From NCBI GenBank assembly GCA_016789105.1, contig JAEURN010000008.1:248001-312000 (forward strand): a stretch of 64,000 nucleotides of DNA, read 5' to 3'. Positions 34,059 to 43,820 of the stretch are shown here, in pieces (position 1 is the first letter of the stretch; every line of letters begins with the position of its first letter). Made by a program: the position numbers and the translations under genes. Below the pieces are notes generated by a model. The model ran no database searches. It saw only the letters and a list, made by a program, of their open reading frames with translations, and was not told the DNA's origin. The stretch is from Armatimonadota bacterium (lineage in GTDB: Bacteria > Armatimonadota > Fimbriimonadia > Fimbriimonadales > Fimbriimonadaceae).

Positions 34059-35330
34059 ATGACCGGACTTTTGACCGCTTTGGCGATTGCCCAGACCGTG
34101 GATGGACGGCTCATCAAAGCGTTTGACCTCTTCCCCCCCATCAGCGAGTCGCCAACCATCGCCCTGGCCGATTCCGACAGCCTCAAGGCCAAATCGCTGG
34201 CCAAGGTTTACCGAGGCGCCAAACCGGGTCAGGCGTTCATTGATAACGGCATTGTCCAAGTCCAGGCATTGGTCCAACCATTCGGTCGGATCGAATCGTT
34301 TTCCGTGCGGTCTACTGGGCAAACGGTAGCCGACCTGCCAATGCCCATCATCACCCTCAATGGGGTGGCCTGTGCGCTGGGCACGGCCGAAAACCCGTTG
34401 AGACCGATGACCGCCCAAGGAACTTTGTTTGCCAAGCCGTTCGACATCCGGGAAACACCAGGGCCCGCCTTCGTTTGGCCCCCCCGTGGCATGGGGGTCA
34501 AATTCACCTGGAACCACCCTGAAATGCCTGACCTCATCGTGGAGTTGCGATACCAAATGGTGGACCGGGAACCTGTCCTCAACCAAACCCTCACCATTCG
34601 CAACGGGTCGCCCTACGCCATCTCTATCGACCAAATGGATGGAGGAGGGCAATGGCCCGGAGAGGTCTTCAGGAGTCAAATGCTCCACTGGGTGATCCGG
34701 CCCGGACGGGTTATCGAGCTCCCCGATGCCTGGTACAGCCTCGACCCCCAGGGCCGGTGGGTAGACGGCACCCGCCGACGCACCGCCGAATCACTTTGCC
34801 CATGGAATGCCCTGAAAGCTAAAACCCTGACCGCCTGGCCAGCCTCGGAATCCGAAGTGAAGCAAGCGGCCAAAGCAGGATACGATGCCGTCCTGGTGCC
34901 GCTGTCGGCAGGGATCGCCTGGTCGGCCCCAACCGCAGAAGACATCGAAGCGGTCGGGGCGTTCGTCGCCATGGCGAAAAAAGCAAAGGTCGCTGCCGGC
35001 ACTGAATCCGACCTCGGTCAAATCCCGGCTGAGCCGAAGGACAGGACAGCCGGGGCGGACTCTCCCGTTTGCTGGCAAAGTTTTGCCGGGATCCATTGGC
35101 GACAAAACGCCTTGCTCACGTGGCGCCGGCTGGGAATCCAGTTCGTCCAACTCAGCGGGGAACTGCCGGGCTCATGCGACAAAGAAGGCCATGGCGACCA
35201 CCAAGGATCGGCGCAAGCCAGGATTGAGAACGCATTGGCCACGCGGGATTTCCTGAGAGCCGGCCTGGCGTTGGGGATTGTGATCCGACACCCCGGAGCC
35301 TATGCCTATGGGCCCTCAGCTACCTACTAA
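34059..35330 (+). CDS. Protein of unknown function, possibly two-domain carbohydrate-related
   Basis: The 423-residue protein starts with a short hydrophobic stretch that might be a weak signal. Residues ~15-240 are beta-rich (sandwich-like, with MVDREPVLNQTLTIRNGSPYAISI). From ~265 the alternation of strand and helix (AGYDAVLVPLSAGIAW, GAFVAMAKKAKVAAG, RRLGIQFVQLSGEL) looks like part of a TIM barrel, as in some glycoside hydrolases, but it is too short for a full barrel and no catalytic pair is evident. It overlaps the convergent DUF58 gene by 4 nt. Family not recognised. Confidence 0.5.
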   Translation: MTGLLTALAIAQTVDGRLIKAFDLFPPISESPTIALADSDSLKAKSLAKVYRGAKPGQAFIDNGIVQVQALVQPFGRIESFSVRSTGQTVADLPMPIITLNGVACALGTAENPLRPMTAQGTLFAKPFDIRETPGPAFVWPPRGMGVKFTWNHPEMPDLIVELRYQMVDREPVLNQTLTIRNGSPYAISIDQMDGGGQWPGEVFRSQMLHWVIRPGRVIELPDAWYSLDPQGRWVDGTRRRTAESLCPWNALKAKTLTAWPASESEVKQAAKAGYDAVLVPLSAGIAWSAPTAEDIEAVGAFVAMAKKAKVAAGTESDLGQIPAEPKDRTAGADSPVCWQSFAGIHWRQNALLTWRRLGIQFVQLSGELPGSCDKEGHGDHQGSAQARIENALATRDFLRAGLALGIVIRHPGAYAYGPSATY

Positions 35331-36643
35331 ATCAGGCTGAGCCGCTTGACCCGCAAGTAGGCGGTCACCAACTCTTTGGCAAGGTTTTGAGGCTCCGCTT
35401 CCAGGCTATTGAGCCCAGCCCCTCGCAGGGCGGCTTCCGCCCTTTTCCTGTCGCCGATGTACCAGAGCGCGGCAGATTGGTCGAACAACTCACGCTCCCC
35501 GTCGATGTCGGCGGCCAGGAATTCCCGCAACTTCGGGTCGCTAACCCGGACGACATACACCAGATGCCGGCGGCGGATTTGGCTGAGGGCCACGGTCAGC
35601 ATCCCCGCCTGGTCAACATTTTCGGCATCGGTGAACACAACAACAAGCGACCTTTTCTTCCACCGGGACGCCAAAAAACTGAACGCTTCGATGTAATTCG
35701 GCTGCACCGGCTCGGCTTGGGCATCGTAAAGCGATTCCAAAATGCGGGCGACTTGGGTCTTCCCCCGGCGAGGGGCGATATAGCTCTCCACCCGGTCGTT
35801 GAAGGTGAGCAGCCCCACCTGGTCGCCGGCGCGTTCGGCCGAATGTAAAAACAACAAGGCGGCGTCCAGGCAGTGGTCGAGCTTGCGGACACCTTCGACT
35901 TCGCCCAACATGTGGCGACCCACATCCACACACACCACCACGCCTTGGTTAGTCTCTTGTTCGAAATTGCGGACGACGAGTTTCCCGCGGCGGGCGCTGG
36001 CTTTCCAGTCGATCTTCCGGAAATCGTCTTCGTTATAGTCGCGGAGGGATTCGAATTCCATCCCCAACCCTTTTTGCCGCGACTGCCGCATCCCCAGGTG
36101 GTTCAAGTGGCCCGTTTGTTTGAGGAGTTCAAATTCCTCGATCGCTTTGACATTGGGATAGACCCGAACCGGAGTTGGTGGCAGGATCATTTTTTGAACC
36201 TGCGCCAACCCCAGCAACGCGGGATAGCGGATGAACAAGCCCCGGAATTCCCACTCGCCCCGGCTGGTGGGCGTGAGGGCGTATTTCTTCTTGAGCCGCT
36301 CGCGTCGGGGCAGGAAGATGCGGAACTCATTCCCTTCGGCATGGCAGTTTTCGGGGGGCTCATCCCGGATGGCGACCGTCATGGACGATCCGCTGAGATT
36401 TTCGATCTCCAGCGTCACCACGTTCTTCACCCGGACTGACAGCACCGGATCGGTTACACGGGTCACGCGGGCAACCTCCCATGTCCGGGCCTGCCGACCC
36501 GTCAAGTACCAAACGGTGAGCAGCCCGACATCGAAGAAAAAGACGAACCGTTCCAGACCGGGGATGACAGCCCCACCCAACGCCAGGGGGATGCCCAAGG
36601 CCAGCACCAGCCAGAGCCGGGGGGTCGGGAGGATCGTCGCCAT
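35327..36643 (-). CDS. DUF58 domain protein with vWA-like fold
   Basis: The 438-residue protein has two N-terminal membrane helices (about 8-45), a beta domain, and the DUF58 core GMEFESLRDYNEDDFRKIDWKASARRG, followed by a von Willebrand A-like domain with VVCVDVGRHM and VVVFTDAENV. DUF58 proteins usually travel with a MoxR AAA+ ATPase and transglutaminase-like proteins; here only an RDD protein lies next to it, divergently transcribed. Role in envelope or stress functions is inference. Confidence 0.88.
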   Translation of the reverse strand: MATILPTPRLWLVLALGIPLALGGAVIPGLERFVFFFDVGLLTVWYLTGRQARTWEVARVTRVTDPVLSVRVKNVVTLEIENLSGSSMTVAIRDEPPENCHAEGNEFRIFLPRRERLKKKYALTPTSRGEWEFRGLFIRYPALLGLAQVQKMILPPTPVRVYPNVKAIEEFELLKQTGHLNHLGMRQSRQKGLGMEFESLRDYNEDDFRKIDWKASARRGKLVVRNFEQETNQGVVVCVDVGRHMLGEVEGVRKLDHCLDAALLFLHSAERAGDQVGLLTFNDRVESYIAPRRGKTQVARILESLYDAQAEPVQPNYIEAFSFLASRWKKRSLVVVFTDAENVDQAGMLTVALSQIRRRHLVYVVRVSDPKLREFLAADIDGERELFDQSAALWYIGDRKRAEAALRGAGLNSLEAEPQNLAKELVTAYLRVKRLSLI

Positions 36644-36651
36644 GCCAGAGG

Positions 36652-36657
36652 TACGAT
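36652..36657 (+). promoter_or_regulatory. Leaderless -10 box of the RDD gene
   Basis: TACGAT ends 7 nt before GTG 36665, and contains the first two bases of an upstream ATG that is therefore unlikely to be the start. Confidence 0.45.
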
Positions 36658-36664
36658 GTTACTC

Positions 36665-37411
36665 GTGAACGACCGGTACTTGGTTCTCACGCCGGAAAAG
36701 GTGGTGATCTCGTACCAACATGCCGGCTACGGGGCCCGTATCGTCGCCCAGGTCATCGACCTGATCATCGTGTTTCTCATGTACTTCTTCGCCCTCACCG
36801 CCGGTGTGATTGCCGCAGTCGCCGTCGGGCAAGGCCTCGCAAACCTGTTCATCGGGCTTTTCGTCTCCTTCGCCGGATTTGTGTATTTCATCGTTTGCGA
36901 AGCCGCGTGGCGTGGCCAAACCCTCGGTAAACGCGCAATGAACATCCGGGTGCTCATGGCCGACGGGACGCCCCTCAGCTGGCGGGGATCCTTTTTGCGC
37001 AACATCCTGAGGATTGCCGATCTGTTGCCAATTTTTTACGGCGTGGGGTTTGTGACCATGTTCCTCAACGAAAAATCCCAAAGGCTCGGCGACTTGATCG
37101 CGGGAACGGTGGTCGTCAAAGTCAACGACGTCCCGCAAGGGTTCGCATTGGCGCCTTACAAAGTTGGCATCCACCCTTTGGAATACTCGGTTGGTGACCT
37201 TGCCGGGATGTCGCTGCCCGAGTACCACGCCATCAAAAGGCTCTGCGACCGGTTCCCCAACCTGCCCTACACCGAGCAGCACAAAAGCATCGCCTCGATT
37301 TGGGAGCCGTTCCGGGAAAAACATGCGATCGCCCCCCTGGCCAATGTCCACCCGATCTACCAAATGGAGGCAGTCGTCATGAAATTTGGCCGCTTGAAAA
37401 ACCTTGTGTGA
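36665..37411 (+). CDS. RDD family membrane protein
   Basis: The 248-residue protein has an RDD domain: Arg in GYGARIVAQVIDLIIVFLMYFF, a helix pair, then WRGQTLGKRAMNIRVLMADGTPLSW with the conserved Arg/Asp positions, and a third helix before NEKSQRLGDLIAGTVVVK. The C-terminal ~80 residues are soluble. GTG 36665 is preferred to ATG 36656 because of the TACGAT box; the two differ by three residues. Divergent from the DUF58 gene, a common pairing. Confidence 0.88.
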   Translation: MNDRYLVLTPEKVVISYQHAGYGARIVAQVIDLIIVFLMYFFALTAGVIAAVAVGQGLANLFIGLFVSFAGFVYFIVCEAAWRGQTLGKRAMNIRVLMADGTPLSWRGSFLRNILRIADLLPIFYGVGFVTMFLNEKSQRLGDLIAGTVVVKVNDVPQGFALAPYKVGIHPLEYSVGDLAGMSLPEYHAIKRLCDRFPNLPYTEQHKSIASIWEPFREKHAIAPLANVHPIYQMEAVVMKFGRLKNLV

Positions 37412-37624
37412 AATCGGGGGAAATCCGGGGGAATCATGGGCCTTTCCCAGGACTGAGGAAAAACCCCCGGGTTTCACGATGGATTTCCACCAATTTCCCC
37501 TGTTGCCATCTCGGGCGGTTTTTGAACTCCAACCAGCTTCGGCGTCGGGTAGCCCCAACGTGTTTATCCACCAAATTCAAAGCCTAACAACTACTGATTC
37601 TTTTAGAATCACCTTGGATGATTA
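37412..37624. other. Intergenic region before recF with inverted repeats and DnaA-like box
   Basis: This 213-bp gap is long for this genome. GGAAATCC near 37429 is matched by GGATTTCC near 37480, flanked by runs of G and C (GGGGG, CCCCC). TTATCCACC near 37564 differs from a DnaA box by one base. The final ~55 bp are A/T-rich and hold TAGAAT 15 nt before recF, a likely promoter. No gene seen. Confidence 0.4.
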
Positions 37625-38728
37625 ATGAAAAGCGTCGGTGGGAAAGAGCCGGTCTGGCTCCGGGGAATTGAGGTTTCGCACTACCGGAACCTTCAGCCCG
37701 CGGGGTTGGCGTTTTCGCCCCGGTTCAACATTTTGGCCGGCCAGAATGCCCAAGGCAAAACAAGCCTTTTGGAAGCCGTGTACCTCCTCTCCTCCAGCCA
37801 GGTGTTGCGGGGGACGCGCGATGTCGAAGCCATCCAAGAAGGGGCCGATGGGGCCACCGTCAAAGGCGAAATCGAACCCGGAACCACGGCGATTGCAGTG
37901 GAACTGGCGGCAGGTAAACGCAAGAAGGCTTCCATCAACGGCATTGCCCTGCCCCGGGCCAGCGACCTGATCGGGCGGATGCCCGCCGTCTGTTTTTGGT
38001 CTGGCGACCTGGCCTTGGCAACGGGCGACCCTGCGTTCCGCCGCTTGATGCTGGATACCGAAATCAGCCAAATCTATCCCGGTTACCTCAAGGCCTTTGG
38101 GGTTTACAAACGGGCCTTGCAGCAACGGAACGCCCTGCTGAAAACCGCACACGAGCGGTTTGTGCCCAACGAACTGTTTGAAGGTTGGGAGGCTCAGATG
38201 GCATCTGCGGGCAGCCAGATGCGCAGTTACCGGATGAGGTGGGTGGAGGCCATCCGGCCCGTTGCCGCCCAAACCCACGCCTTTATGGGGTTGGGGGAAG
38301 TGTTGGAAGTCGGCTATGCCGTGAAAGAACCGGGGGATCTCGCCGATCTTTACGCCACGGCCCGAAACCGCGAAATCGCCCGAGGAGCCAGCCTGTTTGG
38401 ACCCCACCGGGACGACCTGGACATCTTGATCGACGGACGTCCGGCGAGGCAGTTTGGCAGTCAGGGACAACAACGGACAGCCGTCATCTCGCTCAAGTTG
38501 GCCGTGCAAAGCGCAGCCCAAGAAACGTTGGGTTTTCCACCGGTCTTGTTGCTCGACGACATCTTCAGCGACCTGGATGAAGGCCGTCGGCACCGGCTTG
38601 TTGAATCTGCAATGGGGGCCGGAGGACAGGTTTTTGTCACCTGCACCGAAAGTGGACAAGCTGGGGAAAGCTTGCTTGGACATGCAAAGCTGTTTTCTGT
38701 AGAATCGGGGTGTGTGAGGGAGGTATGA
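37625..38728 (+). CDS. recF: DNA replication and repair protein RecF
   Basis: An SMC-like ATPase that helps load RecA at single-strand gaps. The 367-residue protein has Walker A GQNAQGKTSLLEAVYLLS (about 39-56), the signature GSQGQQRTAVISLKLA (about 278) and Walker B PVLLLDDIFSDLDEGRR (about 305). The usual neighbours dnaA, dnaN and gyrB are missing, but the DciA-like gene follows with ATGA overlap, as in recF-DUF721 operons near origins. Confidence 0.95.
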   Translation: MKSVGGKEPVWLRGIEVSHYRNLQPAGLAFSPRFNILAGQNAQGKTSLLEAVYLLSSSQVLRGTRDVEAIQEGADGATVKGEIEPGTTAIAVELAAGKRKKASINGIALPRASDLIGRMPAVCFWSGDLALATGDPAFRRLMLDTEISQIYPGYLKAFGVYKRALQQRNALLKTAHERFVPNELFEGWEAQMASAGSQMRSYRMRWVEAIRPVAAQTHAFMGLGEVLEVGYAVKEPGDLADLYATARNREIARGASLFGPHRDDLDILIDGRPARQFGSQGQQRTAVISLKLAVQSAAQETLGFPPVLLLDDIFSDLDEGRRHRLVESAMGAGGQVFVTCTESGQAGESLLGHAKLFSVESGCVREV

Positions 38729-39030
38729 GGCGGCTTTCGGAAGTACTGGGGACGGCATTTGCCGATTCCGACGTGCCCAATGCGGCGAGGGCGAGTTTGG
38801 CCATGAGGCAGTGGCGAGTCGCCGTCGGCGACATGCTGGCCGACCACTCGTCGCCCGACCGCTACGACCACGGCGTTTTGTGGGTCGAAACCAGCGGATC
38901 GGCCTGGTCGCAAGAGATCCGGATGGCCCAGGGGGTCATCGTTGACAAAATGAACGAAATCGCCGGCGAACCGCTTTTCCGAGAGGTTCGGGTGCTCCAC
39001 CGGGCCCGCAAGCCGGAAATGTTGGGATAG
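38725..39030 (+). CDS. DUF721/DciA-like replicative helicase loader domain protein
   Basis: The 101-residue protein fits DUF721: RASLAMRQWRVAVGDMLADHSSPDRYDHGVLWVETSGSAWSQEIRMAQ corresponds to the family's W-x-x-VVG and L-x-V-x-x-SS-x-WAQEL core. DciA loads DnaB in bacteria lacking DnaC. ATG 38725 overlaps the recF stop; GAGGGAG just upstream also permits GTG 38710. Confidence 0.85.
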   Translation: MRRLSEVLGTAFADSDVPNAARASLAMRQWRVAVGDMLADHSSPDRYDHGVLWVETSGSAWSQEIRMAQGVIVDKMNEIAGEPLFREVRVLHRARKPEMLG

Positions 39031-39043
39031 GGATCAAATCCCC

Positions 39044-40384
39044 GTGCGCGCGCAGTTCCTCAACCGGCCGCTGCTTGTGGCCTTCTTGGGGTTTTCGGCT
39101 GGGCTTTCTTTCACATTCGGCGTTTGGCCCGCCGTCTTGTTTGCTCTCTTCGTCCTTTGGCTTCGTAACTGGAAGATCTCTGCATTTGCCGCGCTTTCGC
39201 TGGCCGCAGGTTGTTTCTTGAAACCGCCCGCGCCCAGCGGCTGGTTTGAGACGTTTGCCTTTAACGGTATTGTGACGGTTGCCAGCGTGCCCGACCGATA
39301 TGCGGATGGGGTTGGCTGCCTCGTTGAATCCCAAGGCGTCCGGTACCGCCTCTCCGCGCCGCCCGCCCCCCTGTTCACATTGGGCGACCAGATCCGGGTT
39401 TCTGGAGAACTAGGCCCCCTGGGAGAGGCCTCTGGCTATAGCGGGGGAGCACAAGGGATGATCCGCGCCAAGTCGGTTGTGGCCATCGCAACCGGCCCGC
39501 CCTGGTGGCACTGGGGCCTGATGGCATCGGAAAGTTTCCGGACTATCGTGGAATCGCACTTGACGCCACGTTCTGCCGCGCTTGTCAAGGGAGTGTGTTT
39601 CAACCAAACCGCTGGCTTGAATTTGGACGACTGGGAGGCCTTTCGGCGTTTTGGAGTTGTCCACTTGTTGAGCGCAAGCGGCTTCCACGTGGCGATCGTC
39701 GCCGGCGCACTGCTTTGGCTGGCCTCCTTGTTGCCGATTCCGCGCGTGGTGCAGTTGGCCGCCGTGTTTGCGGTTCTAGCCCTTTTTGCCGTGGCCGCTG
39801 GATTCAAGCCACCCATTGTGAGGGCTGTGTTGATGGCGGTAGTTGCGCTTTCGGCCTACTTGTTCCGTCGGGAGGCGGATGGGCTGACCGCCGTATCGTT
39901 GGCGGGATTGGCCACGCTCGCCTGGGCCCCGGCTTCCATTGCCGATTTGGGGTTCCACCTCTCGGTAGCGGCAACGCTCGGGCTTGTGATGGTGGTGACC
40001 AGGCCGCGATGGCGGGAATGGGGCCCCACGTTGCGGGTCACCGTTCCCACCCTTGCCTCCACTGCCGCGGTGTTCCCACTCACCGGATATGTCTTCGGTG
40101 AAATTAGCATCCTTGGATTAGCCGGGAACCTCATCGCCGGGCCACTCGTCGGATTTTTGGTTGTAGCCTCTCTTGTCGCATGGATCAGCACCGTGCTGGT
40201 CCCACCTATCGGTGGAGCGTTATTTAAGGCAATTGAACCGTTTGCGGCCTTGACCATGGACTTGGTGGACACTATGGGCCGCCTACCGGGATCGACGGTG
40301 CCGGTACCGCCCTATTCGGTCGTTGGCCTCTGCTGTCTTTATGGAATCTTGGTGCTGGCTTGGGGTCGCTATGCGGTGGATTAG
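39044..40384 (+). CDS. comEC: ComEC N-terminal part: competence channel domain
   Basis: The 446-residue membrane protein has about ten helices, an OB-like external domain (FNGIVTVASVPDRYADGVG) and the ComEC competence core VVHLLSASGFHVAIVAGALLWL, the LSASG-x-H signature of the DNA-uptake channel. It ends without the metallo-beta-lactamase domain that normally completes ComEC; that domain is encoded by the next gene, which overlaps by 14 nt in another frame. Confidence 0.9.
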   Translation: MRAQFLNRPLLVAFLGFSAGLSFTFGVWPAVLFALFVLWLRNWKISAFAALSLAAGCFLKPPAPSGWFETFAFNGIVTVASVPDRYADGVGCLVESQGVRYRLSAPPAPLFTLGDQIRVSGELGPLGEASGYSGGAQGMIRAKSVVAIATGPPWWHWGLMASESFRTIVESHLTPRSAALVKGVCFNQTAGLNLDDWEAFRRFGVVHLLSASGFHVAIVAGALLWLASLLPIPRVVQLAAVFAVLALFAVAAGFKPPIVRAVLMAVVALSAYLFRREADGLTAVSLAGLATLAWAPASIADLGFHLSVAATLGLVMVVTRPRWREWGPTLRVTVPTLASTAAVFPLTGYVFGEISILGLAGNLIAGPLVGFLVVASLVAWISTVLVPPIGGALFKAIEPFAALTMDLVDTMGRLPGSTVPVPPYSVVGLCCLYGILVLAWGRYAVD

Positions 40385-41234
40385 CCTAGCACTCCTCGGC
40401 ATTCTGATTGCCGATATTTGGTCCCACCAACCACATGATGGACTTACATTTATCCAAGTTGGCCAGGGTGACTGTATTTTGGTTAACAGGAAAGACACCC
40501 ACCTTTTGGTAGACGTGGGTCCACGCAACCCGAGGTTTGATTCCGGATCTCGGTTGGTATTGCCGGAACTGCGCCAGCAGGGGGTCACCCATCTCGATGC
40601 CGTCTTCCTCACCCACTTTGACCAAGACCACATTGGTGGGCTGGAATCGCTTCTCAAGCGGGTTTCTGTCGACCATGTCGTCATGGTCACACCGGCCGGT
40701 ATTGACGACGCCCACCGTCAGCTCTTGATCGAGGCTGGCGTCAGGTCCGACCAACTGGTTGTCTATAGCAGCGCAATAAACCTTGATTTCCCCGGATTGA
40801 CGGTCGAATGCATGCCTGGCATCTTGCAAAGCGACCGAAACGACAACGATCAGTCGCCCTACCTGATTTTCCACTTCGGAACTGATTCCGCCGTGTTGAC
40901 CGGCGATGCTTCATCATTAGTCGAAGCCCAGTGGATTGCCCAGGGGGCAAAGCCGGCGCGAATCCTCAAAGCAGGGCACCACGGTAGCAGCCAATCGATG
41001 AGTCCCGAATGGCTTGCCGCCATCAAGCCGGCATTCGTCGTCTTCAGTGCCGGGCGCAACAACCAGTGGCACCACCCGACCCAGGAAGCAACGGCAAGGG
41101 CCGCAGCATCCGGCGCCCAAGTGTTCCGCACAGACCGGGACGGGTCAGTCCGGTTCTTTGCCGATGGTGGCGGCCGGCTGAAGTTAGCCCCCGCCGAAGA
41201 CCGCCCGCCGCTTTTCCAGCTTTTCCAACGTTGA
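40371..41234 (+). CDS. ComEC C-terminal part: metallo-beta-lactamase-fold protein
   Basis: The 287-residue protein starts with one hydrophobic helix, then a metallo-beta-lactamase domain: IQVGQGDCILV, the metal site THFDQDHIGG (about 81-90), TGDAS, and KAGHHGSSQSM with WHHPTQEA near the end. This is the usual ComEC C-terminal domain, proposed to degrade the non-transported strand. Because the helix is retained, the product should sit in the membrane beside the channel protein. Its last 51 bases overlap the convergent valS. Confidence 0.88.
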   Translation: MRWISLALLGILIADIWSHQPHDGLTFIQVGQGDCILVNRKDTHLLVDVGPRNPRFDSGSRLVLPELRQQGVTHLDAVFLTHFDQDHIGGLESLLKRVSVDHVVMVTPAGIDDAHRQLLIEAGVRSDQLVVYSSAINLDFPGLTVECMPGILQSDRNDNDQSPYLIFHFGTDSAVLTGDASSLVEAQWIAQGAKPARILKAGHHGSSQSMSPEWLAAIKPAFVVFSAGRNNQWHHPTQEATARAAASGAQVFRTDRDGSVRFFADGGGRLKLAPAEDRPPLFQLFQR

Positions 41235-43775
41235 GGCAAGATCTGCGGCAGCCGCTCGCTCCCTTTCGACAACTTCCGGCTTGGCTCGCTCGACAAAACT
41301 GGGGTTTTCCAACCGGGCAGAGAGCTTGGCCAGCTCCGCGGCAGTCTTTTCAACCTCTCGCTCCAACCGGGCCAATTCCTTGGTGACATCGACCCCTTCG
41401 AGCGGGATGTGGAAGTCAACCCCATGCGACGTCACCGTGACATGGGTGCCTGGCGCGGGCCCAACCAAAAGGTCATCAAACCAAGCCTGCCCGCGGATCA
41501 ATTCGGCGCCATCGCCGAGGCTTTCGCTGCAGTACAGCTGCGGCGATGATTTGAGCGGCTGCAACCCGACATCGGCCCGCAAAGCACGGATGGCCCGGGT
41601 CATTTCAATCCAGGATTCGACCTTGGATTCAGACTCCTGGTCCCACCATTCGGATGGGACACTTGGCCAGGTTTCATCCATCAGGTGCCCGGCCTTGCCA
41701 CTCAAGGGGAGCAGGGCATAAACCTCTTCTGTAATGAACGGTATGGCCGGGTGCATCATCTTGAGGAAGGTGGAGAGGGCCTGCAACAAAACCCATTGCG
41801 GGGTCTGCCGCTTGGCAGGGTCTTGGAGCCGGACTTTGGACTGTTCAATATACCAATCGCACAACTCACTCCAGAAAAACTTATATAAAGCAGCCATTCC
41901 GGCCTGGATGTCATAAGACTCATAGGATGTCCGAACCGTCTCTTCGCACTGCGCCAGCCGGCTTAACAACCACCTGTCCAACGTATCCAATTTGGCTGGT
42001 TGGGAGTCCTCATACCCCTCCAGATTCATTAAGATGAACCGGGAAGCGTTCCAAATCTTGTTGCAAAAGTTCCGGGCATCGTCGGTTTTGCGTTCGCTAT
42101 ACCGGATATCTTGGTTGTATCCACTTTGGCTTAGCAGCGTGAACCGCAAGGCATCCGCCCCTTTGGATTCCACAACTCCCATGGGGTCGACGCCCGTTCC
42201 CAGGCTTTTGCTCATCCGCTCGCCCTTTTCCGTCAGAACAGTGGCATAGATATAAACGTCTTTGAACGGGATTTTTCCGGTGAAATAGAGCGACATCATC
42301 ACCATCCGGCTCACCCAGAGGAAGATGATGTCCCTCGCCGTCACCAGCACGTCGGTGGGGAAGTACCTTTCCAGGTCTTCTGTTTGTTCTGGCCACCCCA
42401 TTGTGGCAAAGGGCCACAATCCAGAACTGAACCAGGTGTCGAGGACATCCTTCTCTTGGCTCGCGATGGGTTCACCGGCTTTGGCCTCTGCCTCCTCCCA
42501 ACTCAAAGCGGCCACGGCCCGGCCCGACTCAGTGTAATAGATGGGGATGCGGTGGCCCCACATCAGTTGGCGGGAAATGCACCAGTCCCGGATGTTGTTC
42601 ATCCAATCCAGATAGACATCTTTGTATCGGGGCGGGTGGAACGTCACCTCACCCGATTCCACCACGTGGATGGCACGCTCAGCAAGCGGCTTTTGCGAGA
42701 CGAACCACTGTTCGCTGGCCAAAGGCTCGATGATCTCCCCACTCCGCTCGCTAACCAGGATCGGGATCGAATGGTCTTCCACCTTGACCAGGAATCCCTG
42801 CTCTTCCAGGTCAGCGACAACCTCCTTTCTCGCCTCAAGTCGGTCTAAACCGGCGTAGGGCCCCCCGATTTCGGTTACTTTGCCCGACTCATCCATCATG
42901 CAAGGGATGCCCAGGTTGTGGCGCTGGCCCACTTCGTAGTCGTTGGGGTCGTGGGCCGGCGTGATCTTGACGGCCCCGGTGCCGAATTCGGGGTCGGGGT
43001 ATTCATCGGCGATCAAGGGGATTTCCCGATCGACGAGCGGCAGCCTCAGCATCCGGCCGACCAGGCCCGTGTATCGCGCGTCTTTGGGGTGCACGGCCAC
43101 GGCAACATCGGCAAGCATCGTTTCGGGCCGAGTTGTGGCAATCACGACGTCGCCCGAACCATCGGCAAACGGATAACGGATATGGTAAAGCTTGCCGGCC
43201 ACATCCTTGCGCTCGGTTTCGATATCGCTGACACTGGTTTTGAGGGCAATATCCCAGTTGACCACCCGTAGCCCTTTGTATATAAGGCCCGCATCAAACC
43301 AGTCGATAAACACCTTAAGCACGGCTTCGGCGTATTGCGGGTCGAGCGTGAACCGGGTGCGCGACCAATCAAAAGCGCAACCAAGCGACCGGGACTGGTT
43401 AAGGATGGCATTACCCGACTCATTCCGCCACTCCCAAACTTTTTCGACAAACTCATCGCGAGAAAGGCTGAACGGGTTGACCCCAGCCTTTTTGAGCTGC
43501 TTGATCACCACACTTTGGGTTGCAATCCCGGCATGATCTTGGCCAGGCAAGATCAAAACGGGCCGGCCCCGCATGCGGTGGTACCTTCCCAACAGGTCTT
43601 GGATGCTGTAACACAGGGCGTGCCCCATGTGCAAAGACCCTGTAATGTTGGGCGGGGGAATTGTGATCACATAGGGATCACTGCCGGATTTCGGCGAAAA
43701 AGCGCCGGATTCTTCCCAGCGCGAGTACCATTTGGATTCGACGCCCTTGGCGTCGTAACCTGATTTCTGCTCCAT
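41184..43775 (-). CDS. valS: Valine-tRNA ligase
   Basis: Charges tRNA-Val. The 863-residue class I synthetase shows PPPNITGSLHMGHAL (HIGH, about 42-56), the large editing domain, DVLDTWFSSGLWPFATMGWP, KMSKS as GERMSKSLGTGVDPMG (about 530) and the C-terminal coiled coil (EGVDVTKELARLEREVEKTAAEL). ATG 43775 is chosen over 43784. Its upstream region holds parS and a hairpin rather than a T-box. Confidence 0.97.
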   Translation of the reverse strand: MEQKSGYDAKGVESKWYSRWEESGAFSPKSGSDPYVITIPPPNITGSLHMGHALCYSIQDLLGRYHRMRGRPVLILPGQDHAGIATQSVVIKQLKKAGVNPFSLSRDEFVEKVWEWRNESGNAILNQSRSLGCAFDWSRTRFTLDPQYAEAVLKVFIDWFDAGLIYKGLRVVNWDIALKTSVSDIETERKDVAGKLYHIRYPFADGSGDVVIATTRPETMLADVAVAVHPKDARYTGLVGRMLRLPLVDREIPLIADEYPDPEFGTGAVKITPAHDPNDYEVGQRHNLGIPCMMDESGKVTEIGGPYAGLDRLEARKEVVADLEEQGFLVKVEDHSIPILVSERSGEIIEPLASEQWFVSQKPLAERAIHVVESGEVTFHPPRYKDVYLDWMNNIRDWCISRQLMWGHRIPIYYTESGRAVAALSWEEAEAKAGEPIASQEKDVLDTWFSSGLWPFATMGWPEQTEDLERYFPTDVLVTARDIIFLWVSRMVMMSLYFTGKIPFKDVYIYATVLTEKGERMSKSLGTGVDPMGVVESKGADALRFTLLSQSGYNQDIRYSERKTDDARNFCNKIWNASRFILMNLEGYEDSQPAKLDTLDRWLLSRLAQCEETVRTSYESYDIQAGMAALYKFFWSELCDWYIEQSKVRLQDPAKRQTPQWVLLQALSTFLKMMHPAIPFITEEVYALLPLSGKAGHLMDETWPSVPSEWWDQESESKVESWIEMTRAIRALRADVGLQPLKSSPQLYCSESLGDGAELIRGQAWFDDLLVGPAPGTHVTVTSHGVDFHIPLEGVDVTKELARLEREVEKTAAELAKLSARLENPSFVERAKPEVVERERAAAADLASTLEKLEKRRAVFGGG

Positions 43776-43820
43776 GTTGTGCACCTACCTGTCGTGTAGA
43801 CCCGGTTAGGTTACCACCGG

